From Amborella trichopoda (lineage: Eukaryota > Streptophyta > Magnoliopsida > Amborellales > Amborellaceae): 64,000 nt of DNA. Of this stretch, positions 50,301 through 62,300 are shown piece by piece. The translations under genes and the position numbers were made by a program. The notes under the pieces were generated by a model, which saw only the letters and a list, made by a program, of their open reading frames with translations, did no database searches and was not told the origin of the DNA. Location of the stretch: the NCBI RefSeq assembly GCF_000471905.2, contig NW_006498122.1, positions 1,328,241 to 1,392,240 on the forward strand, in the 5' to 3' direction. How positions within the stretch are numbered: the stretch's first letter is position 1; every line of letters begins with the position of its first letter.

Positions 50301-53300
50301 TCAAGATTTTCAAGTGCTTGTAGATTTGCTTGATTTGCTCCTTTTTTGAACTTTTAAATTTCATAATTAGTGTTGAACATGGATTTTCAAGCCATTATTT
50401 AACATCCAAACTGCAACTTCCGGCAAAATTTATAGGTTTCCTCTTACTTGTATAGCATAAGGTAGGCATCTCATTACAAACCTCACCCACCCACCCATCC
50501 ACCTTTTCATATACATACTCTTTCAGAAACTCTTGGAAAAGTTAAGAACAAAGTCACGGGAACACAATAAAACTCAGGAAATGATATGAATGTTTTAAAA
50601 CGTCAGTAAAAGAGGATTCTTTATGATTATGAATGATGTTATTGGCATGATATTCTTTTTTTGTTGCTATTCTTGGGAGCTAGCTGCCTCTTATTGGATG
50701 AAAGCAATTGTTTCCTCAGCAATTTGAGTGGCTCATCGGAGTACAATACAAACCAATGGAGTTGCTGAAGTCTGATTGGACTGCCATTAGGAAATCTCCA
50801 CCATGGGCCATTGATTCTTGGGGTGTAGGTAAGTTTTCTGCTGGCTACTTTGGTTTTTTGTCACGGTTGTTTTCATATAAGTGCTTCTGTTACATGGTAC
50901 AACCCCTATTATCCTATAATAGTAAAAAAATTGAGCTATTATTCTACTTTGTCGATGCTTCTCAAATCAAAGATATATGTCAAAATGGTGGTTCCAACAT
51001 CATATGAAAGAAGCATATAGTATTTGCTACAACGTACTTATTTTTCTTTAGGCTGTTTGACTACAATGCATGTTTTGGGTGAGGTTTCCCTATGCATTAC
51101 TCTTATGGTCATAGCTTATTCCTTAAAAAGTTTTTGGTAATAATAGCTTCAAGAACTTATTAAGGAATTACCTGGTTATGTGGCTACCGTTTTGAATTTT
51201 TAATCTTTATATCATAAATTACAATTAAGTTGTCTGAATAAAGTAGCAGCAAATCTCATTACAGTGGTGAAATATAAATTCTCAGTGATCTCCATATGAG
51301 TATGGGCTTTGGAGATTTTATTTTTGGATTCCATTATCCCTTTTTTCTTAATGATATAGCATACCATTATTTATCCTTTGAAAATTGATGTTTTGGATGC
51401 TAGTGCCTCTGTGCTAGTATTTTTTACCAATTCCTTTGTCGTTTAAGAGAATGTCTTGAGTGCATCTAATTTCTTGTCTAAATATCACTTGCTAATGAAG
51501 GAATTACAATGAGTGTTTTTTAATGTAAATCTGATACTATTCCAGATCATGTCTTTCCTGATATACCACCACCAATCTTTTTATCCAAACAGTTTCCTTA
51601 ATGGCTTTCCTCCTGGAAACTATCACATTAATAATTCATTTTATTTGACATATTTTAAAGAGTGATTTGGTTGTGTTGTTATAATGAACTCTGGAGGTTA
51701 GTGGCATTACCAAGTAAATATAGCTTTATAAATGGATTATTTATTTCATGCAAGAATTTTCTGGGTATGGGTTGTTGATGACAACTTTAAAGAATGGTTT
51801 CATATCAAATAATCTATTTGATATTGCTTCTGGTTGTGTGATTAAACTTCTGTTGAAGTTTGGCATTAACTTGATTGCTTCTCAGGTTGTCTAATTTATG
51901 AGCTCTTTTCTGGTACCAAGTTGACAAAAACCGAAGAGCTACGTAACACTAGCCCCATACCTAAGGTGAATACCCACTTCATTCTATCATGGATCACTTC
52001 TCAACATTTACTGTTATAGAGGACATTAATTTTCAGTGGTGAAGTTCTATGCACGTGCTTACCTTCTAGAAGTTTTCCTGTACTTATGTCATCAAATATA
52101 TTATCTCCTGAATATCTGATGGGAATCATATTAAATTACTCTTCTTGTTTCCAGTCTCTGCTTTCAGATTATCAGAGACTCTTGAGTTCCACACCTTCCC
52201 GCAGATTGAATACTTCAAAGCTCGATAATAGTGGTAAGCTCAGTTCAGTTCCTATGAATTCATCATTGTTTACTGTTCAGGCACAATAATCATTTGAAGT
52301 GGTTTAGGGATTCATGAGGAGCTTGTCCTAGAATTTGAACATTATCTTAATATCATTCGTTTTGAAACATTGGTTTCTTGACCGCTCACTCTTGTAATAT
52401 ATCTAATGATAAGTAGAATCATATAGAATGTTGTACAGAGATAGCCATGTAGGATACTTTACGGGCTTTCGCATATCATGATACGTAGTTACATACTGAC
52501 CTGTTTGGAACTCTTTGATCTCAATTTGGGTTAAAATTGACATTATGATATTTAATCTTGTTTACTCAAAAATGGAGGATGAGCTGATGGAGGTGATTTG
52601 TCCGTTAAAATTTGCAGAAACCATCTTTTGAGTGGATTTCTCTGAAAATGAAAATTCCTAGGCATTGGCTCTCATTACTTCTGGAGTTTGAGAATGAAAA
52701 GTATACCTTTGAGGTGTTATCAGTAGTGGCCAAACTAGTGTCCCTAATGCTTTACTTTCATACCGGAGCCTCCTTGCTCCATGCTACCTGCATAACTCTC
52801 TTTTGGTAAACCATCAAGGGCTATCCTCTCATATTTTGTTGAACATATAAGGGCTATCCTCTCATTGGTGTCCAGGTCTATCATACTTCACTTGTTAACC
52901 AACTGAAGAGGTTTATATGAGAGTCATTGGTCCTATAGTACTTGAACATAATCTTTCATGTTACTCTGTCTTGGCATTTGCATGTGTTCTGAATGTTGAG
53001 GGAATATTGACATATTCTAACTTAATTTTATATTTCTAACTTAATTTTTTTATTGTTATATTATTGTAATGTCTTGAAATTGTGGATTGAGGGTTTTGTC
53101 CCACTACCAAGAGTCACATGGTGTAAACCCATACTTAGATATATCCTCTGGAATTCCTTACAATGCCTAGAAGCTCATCATATGTGGCCTGGGATTCGGC
53201 CTGGTCTTGAGCGAAGTTGGATATTCTTCAACAGTGTTTAAAAATTCAGCCGACTGGCCGCATAGGCAGCCAAAGGCCTTTCCCGCCCACATAAGGGCCT

Positions 53301-56300
53301 AGGCAGGGTGCCTAGGCGTTTTGTGTCTAGGTGCCATCTCAGTGACTGCCTCCAGGCGGGGTGCCTGGTAGTCCAGTGCCCTTCGGTGAGAGGGCAGAAA
53401 TATGCCCTCTGCTGAGGGCAAAAAATGTCATCCTCCCCATCCCCCCCCCCTCCCCCTTCAAAGAGGGGAGAAATGGTTTAGGGGGGCATTGTAACCCCCT
53501 AAAACTTACTTTGCTTGCATCATGATCATCAAATGGTGGCTTGGGTGGTGGTGGTGGTGGACAACGAGGCATTGTTGGTAGTGATGATGAAACTCAATTA
53601 CCAATCAGAGTTCATCATGGTCACATGTGATGTAATGTTGGGAGTATGGAGTTGGACCTATTTTTTTCTTTTTCTTTGTTTCACTTGGCTATGATGAACT
53701 GATATTATGGAATGTTGATTTGGGAGATGGGTATTTGGCCTATTGGGCATCTTTTTATTTTATTTGACTTTGAGACTCTAAGTAATTCAATGGCTAGTTC
53801 ATATTTGATATATGTATGAAATATGCTGTATTGCGGACTAGGATAATGTGTTTGACTAGTATTTCTAAAAACACTATAGTTTCTAAGATCATTTTTGAGG
53901 AAGTCGCACCCCTCTAAACAGCTTCCCCCGGTCTTAGACCCCTAAGTTTCCTACATGAGTTGCCTAGTAAACAAGGTGCCTGCCTAGGTGGCCGAATCTG
54001 TATTTTTTCAATATCGTTTTTCAGAACATTTGCTGCTTGTATGGAGCTTGGATGAGACTTTCTAGTACTCATATACATCATTAAGTCTTCAATATTCTTC
54101 AGAAAATATAGGAGATTTAAAGTTCTTTGCTCCCGGAGAAGTACATTATGTGGAATTGATTTGTCTACAATTACCATTTTTTTCTTAGAGTAACGTTTTG
54201 GTTGTTTTACCAATGGATATAGTAGAGCCTTACTTGCAGCTTACTGATTCCTTGGGTTTTTGGCAGAGTATTTCCAGAATAAGTTGGTGGAAACTATCCA
54301 GTTCATGGAGGTTCTGAATTTAAAAGATAGTGTTGAAAAGGACTCCTTTTTCCGAAAGCTACCAAACTTGGCAGAACAACTTCCCCGTGAGATTGTTCTG
54401 AAGAAGGTGCAATGCTTGCAAAACTTGATTCAGAGGCCTGAATTTATCTCTATTGTTGTCATTTTTGCTTGCCAAGTGTTATTTAGTGATCCTTTGTTCT
54501 AATATTCTCATTTTTGGACATTGTAGTTACTCCCATTACTAGCATCTGCACTTGAATTTGGATCTGCTGCTGCTCCTGCTTTGACGGCTTTGTTGAAAAT
54601 GGGTTCTTGGCTTTCCACTGAAGAATTTAATGTCAAGTTTTTTTTCTCACTTTCTAATTTCTTCATGGATTATCCCGATACAGATCTATCATAGTATGTT
54701 TCTTTTTATGGACAACCTTTGCTGATGCAATTTTGCTTTGACGCATATAGGTTTTGCCAACTATTGTGAAACTGTTTGCTTCCAATGACCGCGCTATCAG
54801 AGTTGGTCTTCTGCAGCACATAGATCAGTTTGGACCATCATTATCAGCTCAAATTATTGATGAGCAAGTATGTTACTATGATATGAAATGTTGTCTATCT
54901 GATATCTTAAATATTTATCAAACTTTACTTGTTGAGAAACAATTTTCTTATACTTTGAACTATTAAGTTCATCAATTCATTAGGGCGTTTATGCATGGGT
55001 GCTGCTTTTTCATCAGGTCTTTCCGCATGTGGCAACTGGTTTCTCGGACACATCTGCTCTTCTTCGGGAATTGACACTTAAGTCAATACTTGTTCTAGCT
55101 CCAAAGGTGAGTTTGAAAAGCATCATATCCAAAGCCATATTCCAATACAAATTTTTGATCCTTGTACAATATGGGGGTAAATCTATATTCTTAGTTGCTG
55201 CTCTTTTGTGAAATTTCAGTTCTTATATTGCTTGAATTTATTTTCATGCTTTGAGCTGTGAACTGTTGATAATATGTATGTTTTCCAGGAACCTTCATAA
55301 ATTAAGTAACATGGAAACTTTGATTGGTATATGTAAAATGTCAAATTGTAGCTTTTGGTGCTCTAAAGGAATCACCAAACTCTTGGAAAAAATTTGTAAG
55401 ATTTAATTTTCAACCATATCATTTTCTGAACATTTGTTATGTTTTTTGTTTTTTTTGAAAATTAACATCTGTTATGTTTGAATGACCAATAAAAACAAAA
55501 TTGTTATGTTTAGTTGCTAAATTGTTATTTCACCATGAAGTGCCTCATGTAATGTCTCATACTTGCCTGACACTATGTTTTCATGTTTGCCTTAAATCTT
55601 CCTTTATTTTATTTTTATTCATGCTTTTTCATTTTCAGAGAAAAACTTGAAATGTTTCCTGAACTGGCCAAATATTGAGTCTCTTCTATTCTCCCACCAA
55701 ACCATAATAGGCTCAGATATGAACCTTGCCACATTGTTTGAGAATTATGAGAACGCTATGAAATGTTCTAGGCCTTTAACCTATATATGCATAATTAATT
55801 TCTATGATGCTAGCTATGCTTGTTGGGGACGGAAAGTTATTCTAGGAAACTAGTCTTTTAAGCAGTATGATTAATTGTAGTGTTTAGAATCGGTTACACG
55901 GGCTTGGGCTCTCATGAGTTGCTCCAATAGTCTCACCCGGCATTCTGGGTCCGGATGAATAACCCTACTTCTTGGAGTGAGTCTGACCCAAGTTACTGAG
56001 TTTTATTGTATTTTTATGGAGACTCAGCTGAGTCGGATCTCCAACCCGGCCAAGTCGGCCTCGGACTCAGGCTTTAGTCCCTGCCGAGCCCAAACCGGTC
56101 CAGGCTTTTAATCACTGATTAATAGAAATTATATAAACCTTAAAAATTACTCGTTAATGGAGGACCTAATTTCAGATAAATTGCTCTATGCTTCTCCTTA
56201 TCATCTAATTTGACAGGGTAATGGTATTATTTGGGTTGCTGCTGAAAATTTGCGATTTAGAAGCTCTTCTTGCAGCCTATTTACGTTATTTTGTGAGAGT

Positions 56301-59300
56301 GCTAATGAGTGCCTAATTTAACAATTTTCCTTGTCCATGGCATTTAATTTCTTGCTTATGGAAATATGTTAACAAAACAATCTGGCTTGTGAAGATTCTT
56401 GTCTCACTTTGATGATAGTTTATAGCTTGAATGTTTGCCATGTCAGGAGTTATATTATGTGAATACATAGATTCATATGCCTTATATTGATGTATATTCA
56501 AATTGCTTTGCAGTTATCCCAACGCAGCATATCCGGTTCCTTGCTGAAATACCTGTCAAAGTTACAGGTAAATTATTTTAAGATGTAAGAGTAGATATTT
56601 TCTTATTTTGTTTTATGAATTTAATTCTCAATGAATTTGCGGTTTGTTCTGTTCAAGTAAGCCTGTTATGCCCAATAACTGACATTTGACGAGAAGCAAT
56701 CCTGTTTGATAAATTTATTTCTCAAACTTCAGGCACTCTCTCTCCAAATTGTAAGATTTAGAGCAAACATAACCTGAATTTCGTTCCTGTTTGCAGGTGG
56801 ATGAAGAACCAGCAATTAGAACGAATACTACTATTCTCCTGGGGAATATAGCTGGCTATCTAAATGAAGGGGTTAGTTTCTTTGAGACTCATGGGTTAGA
56901 TATTTCACTTGATCAAGCTATCTTACATAGATCAACAGCCTAGTTAGTTGATAGTTTTTTTGGGGTAAGTTAGTTATTTGATAGTTGCTGCATGTGCTCT
57001 GATTTACATCTCTGGATAGTTTCCTTCTAGGTCGAGGTATATGTTATGTTTCAATTCTGTTACTGCATTCTGCACCACAAGTACATACTGAATAGAAGTT
57101 CATGATGCAACCAATGGAATTGAAGTACGTTTTCTTTAGATTATCTGCCAATATCTGATAGTATTTGTTTTGTGATGCAGACAAGAAAACGTGTTTTAAT
57201 AAATGCATTTACTGTGCGGGCATTGCGTGATAGTTTTCCTCCAGCTCGAGCTGCAGGTAGATAATGACCTCCCTGTATATACACTAGTAGGCACACATTC
57301 ATACAGCTGCATAGGCAGCATGAACCTTGAATGAATTGGAAACCGTTCCCTCCATGTTCTTGTTCAAATTCCCTCAGAGGTCTCAATTTGTGCATCTAAT
57401 ATCTGTAACAATATCCGATTTGTTTAGATATAGAGATAGATAGCATTTTACTTCTTTTTGGGGCACCTATATTAGATGTTGTGAGTTTGCCTTAATACGT
57501 CTATTTTTATGCATTTATTTTGATAATTCACTTTTCTGGATGTTTGTTATGCCAATGTTTATTGTCTTGAATAAGATTTATTTTTGTTTTGTGCCATGAT
57601 TTTCTGTTGGGATATCTAATACAGTATAAGTTCAATTTTGACAGGTGTTATGGCTTTGAATGCCACCAGTGCATATTATGATGTAACGGAGATTGCAACT
57701 CGCATTCTACCAAATGTTGTTGTCCTTACAATTGACCCTGACAGGTGACTTCGGATTTTAAATTCTCTCATCTCGTAAAGGAACTTGCATATGGCATTGC
57801 TTAAATGATTTAAAACAGAATTTAATCAGCCTTTACTAGGAGTTCTATGGAGAGTACTGCATCTTATGTACAGATGAAGATCATACATGAACAATATGGT
57901 TATTTCTAATCTCAATTGTTGTTGACTTTATCTACTGTTGTATATTTGATTATACATTTATCTAACCCTGTGCAATCTATTTAGGGTGATCTGAACTTGC
58001 GCTTAATTAATTATTAGGGATTTTGGTCATTAATAACAGGGCATTAAAGACCCTATTGCTGCTTAAATTCTGAAGTCTTTTGTCCTCTCTTAGAGCCAAA
58101 TTTACTGATCTGAGAAGATTGTTTTTTCCCCAAATACATGATCAATCAAGGATTGTAGAACCTGCTGAAAGATAAGACTAAATGATGCAATAACCTTTAG
58201 TTATTTACACTGAAATGTAGTGATTCGGCATCAGAGATACATAGTTCTTAGTCTTGTCCTGTAAAATTGTAAAACCCATCCAACTGTTAGTCTAGATAGA
58301 TGATTAATGTGGCGTGACTTCAGGCTGGCCATGATCCACGTAGTTGGTTAGGAGCAATGTAAGTCGATGTAATTAACTGCAAAATGATATATTATATAAA
58401 TGAATTCTTTCACGTGCTGGGCATGTGTGTGAGTGGCATCTATATTTAGATCGCAGATCTTTGGAGATCCAATTGACAAGCCTCTTCTATCTCCACGAGC
58501 AACAAATGAGGTGATCTTGATGTTTGCTATGGTGGCATGGATGGGTAAAATTCAAAAGAAGAGAAAATTGTTTCCTGAAGGCATTTAGTAGTTTGTCCAT
58601 GAGGTAATTTGGCCAAGGATCACAGAAGAGTCCTGGAGTCTCCTTCCTGGAATTAGCAGTTCCCACCCAAGGGATTCCTTGGGAATTTGTCAACCCAGAA
58701 TGGTTTTGTTAATTTTCCAAATCTAGCCGCCCTAAGGTATTTTGATCGTAAAGCCTACGCCTTATATAAGCTTTTTCCTTTGATACATTGATATGGAAAT
58801 TTTGTCGTAGCCCTACAAGTGTCACAACACTATGCGAGAAAGGGATTGCTTAGAGAAGAAAATTTGCTAGAAGGGGATTGAACATGTAATTTTGGCCAAA
58901 TCAGAGTAAGGTTCCATAATTTATTTATTTATTTTTATACAATATATAGCACCTATTGCCTTTTCAACCCCTTAATCAAGCTTCCTAGGGGTAATAGTTA
59001 GTGTTGAACATCCATATTCAAAAACCGGTTAGCTTTGGACATGTGTAAGGGGAGTCCAACACGAAGGAGGAATTCCAGTTCAACTTAGGAAGGGAAAGTT
59101 AGTGAGTTGGGGTCTAATTGGCAAGTTTAGAGGACTCTTTACTGGTAGGGGCTTTTAGAGGAGCCTAATCAAGTCAATCTAGCCCTAAATGGGTTTCTTT
59201 AGTGTCTGGTGACGTGTTTATGGAGTCAATCTAGCCCCTAAATGGGTTTTTTTTGAGTCTGGTGAAATGTTTCTGGAGTACAACATCCAGATTATCCTAT

Positions 59301-62300
59301 ATCAGGTAGAAAAGGTTGGAAAAACTTGGGGTTTCTGTGGCATGGTTTCTAGTAATTTTTGGTGTTTGGCCTACAGCTTTCAGGATTGATCCATGCTATA
59401 TTAGGCATTTTGAGACTAGAATTCCAAACTTGAGGGCTACTGCTCTACTAATTTTTAAGCTTGAATTGTTGCTTTGTGTGGATTGCTCTTTCCTTCTAAG
59501 GTTTGTCCACAACCTTGTTATTAGTGATTTTTTGGATAGTTCTATTTATGATTTTGTTAGTGAATATGGGAGGATTTGCATGAGATAATCAAAACTATAT
59601 TTAATATATAATATAGAGCAATGTTATTGGATTTGGTTCGAAGGGCTCTTCGATTTGGTTGGGAAAGAGAAGTTCTTTGGCTGATTCAGGAAGGTCTTCT
59701 GCTGTATTTGAAAAATAAAAAAATTTAAAAAATGCATTAGTAGGTATTTTTTGAAAAATATTAACATATAAACTATGTTTTCTAAATTTTGACTCATGTA
59801 GGTACTTATATGAAACTTTTAATATTGTGTTGGTACTTTACCAAACTTTATCACGGGCATTCTTGAAGTTAGTTTCCTTATATTGAAATTTACCAAGGAA
59901 TGATTTGCTTTGCTTCGATTTGCCTATAAAACCTGAAGGCTTCCACTACAGAGGCCGAAGCAAAGCAAATGTGATTACAGTGATATGAAACATATATCTT
60001 TTGTTAGTTTGTAATAAGATTGGCGTTGGGAGCGGGAGTGGGGGATGGTCATTTGCCAGAAGCTTCCTAGTTAGCAAGCGGTGTGGGGTGGTGCAAAACC
60101 GGCATTCTGAAAAGGAGAAATCCGGGACCGATTCAGCTACAACAATCCGTTGATCAAAGTCGGTTGATTAACAAGAAGGAAAATTCCTTGATCTCCATCA
60201 AGAAAGGGAAAGGAACAAGGGTCTTTCCAGCCCTAATCACTCCACTAGTCCAAGTGGGGCTGCAGATCTAGACAAAGTAGGGGCCTCCTCTACTACACTA
60301 ATGTAGGAGGAAATTTTCAGTTTCATTAATCAAAACATCAACATCTACTTCTATAACAGCAATGTACAATATATATAACCCCACTTGCTGGCCCTAGACC
60401 ATAGTTACTGGGAGCTAGAGTGAGAACGGCTCTGTGGTCGGGAACGGGAGCGTCGGATTGATGGCTGCCTAAAGCTCCAACTCTCGGGGAACAAGTTCCG
60501 GTGAGGGTAAAAGTAGTGGAATGAGATCCCCATATGAAGGCGGAGCACGTTCCCAACACAATGGGATTTAGATCCTTAATAAATGGGGACGTGGTCCATA
60601 TACAATGGAATCGTGTTCCCATATGCAATATAATCACACTCCCATCTGGAATAGGAACGAGATCCCATTTGAAGTTGAATCATGTTCCTATTTTGAAAGG
60701 ATCGAACTCTATTCAAGGACGAATCGTGCTCCTTGCGTGATTGGTCTGCGCTCCCATCATAGAATTCCACTTGTATCAAGAACCAACCCCATTACACATG
60801 GATTCATGTTCCCACTAAGCACTGCAGCCCGTTCCCACATAAACGGGATCTCGTTTTTTATAAGGATGGCATTTCGTGTACATAGGGATCATGCTCCCAA
60901 ATTTCCGGGTTCAAGGACCTTATTTATTCGAGAACGGGATCTACAATCTTCACGAACGTGCACCGTGTTATGTGGGGATCGAGATCCTTTTGTTCATCGG
61001 AGCGAGATCCCGAAATAAAAAAATCGTGTTCCGAGCAAGATCCCTGTTATGGAACACTGGAGCTGGATTTCAGAGCCGGAGCGCCACCCTGCTGGGGTGC
61101 TCTCGGTAACTATGCCCTAGACAATGATCAAAATACCCCTTACTAAATGTGACAATGACTAAACTACCCCAATGCCTATTCCCCATTACATTAAAACCAC
61201 CTTGCATGCAACATGCAATCAAATTCCCATGCATAGGAATTCTATCGTATTGACTTTGACTTATGAGAACTCAAAACAACATTACCCTAATTTGACCCGT
61301 TGACTACATGGAGACTCTAAAACACTCTAGTCTACCCTTGACTCTAAACTAAAACCCAAAATAACCCCTTGATGACAAATTACGAAATGACACTCAACAA
61401 ATAAAACAATCTCAACACATCCAACTTGCAATACTGCACTTCTAGACACGCCCCTACTTCAAATTAAAAAGTATGAACTTCAGTCCACCTAGCCCCTTGA
61501 TGCGATTTGTATCAGAGAGTACCCATGCAATCATATTTTAAAAAATTGAATATTTTCTGAAAAGGTAAACTTAAAAAAATATAATTAAAAGATTTTAATG
61601 CTTGGGCTCTTTTTAAAATTTGACCTAAAATGAAAAGTTCCTCTTTTTCTAAAACCAGAATTTACCTTCAAATGCATTTTATAAGTCCCGCAATTGAGCC
61701 TGCAAAGGAGATAGGGACCTCTTCTTGAACATCACTAGTAGAGATACTTCCCAAGGACAGGACATACTCCCTAGACTTGGAAATGCATTCCAGCTCCCAA
61801 ACCGTGGAACCGTATTCTAGAAGCACCTTAGATGGAAGATCCGGCAATGTCTATGGTATAGAAGGTGCTGCAATCAGATATAGTAAAGAACACACAAGCA
61901 AGAATGTGTATGAGCTTAATGATATTTGAAGTAAAGGATTGGGGTTATCGTGCCGACTCATAGAAGTAGGAAGGACGACCCATGGTTAGATGTGGTAAAC
62001 ATATGAGCTTGTTTTATAGATCTATTTTTCCTGTTGGGTACCATGCTTTACTTGCTCTACTCTTCTGACGGGCATTAAATGCCTGATAATATCTCATCGT
62101 ATTGTTTATATAAGAGAATTTGTTGAGTGGAGGCATTGAAAACTTCCCTTCAAATGATTTAGTACATGGCAATTAAGCATCTTTAGATAATTCTACATGA
62201 GTAGTATTGACATTTTTGTCTTGATCAAATATGAATGGCATAACTTCATGAACCATTTACATATTTTTCTCTCGAGTAATTCATGGAAGTCATATCTCAG

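Noticed and set aside
54260-54502. Separate 80-codon gene
   Set aside because: This is exon 9 of the SCYL1-like gene read on into intron 9.
60510-61045. CRISPR-like array
   Set aside because: This is eukaryotic DNA, the conserved block is only about 6-10 bp, the spacing is too short, and there are no cas genes. It is a minisatellite.
60338-61146. Several overlapping 60-137-codon frames in the minisatellite
   Set aside because: They arise from the repeat periodicity in several registers on both strands and lack any domain.
61500-61520. Primer-binding-site-like TTGTATCAGAGA marking an LTR element
   Set aside because: No CA-ended LTR precedes it and no second LTR or gag/pol was found; partial match only.
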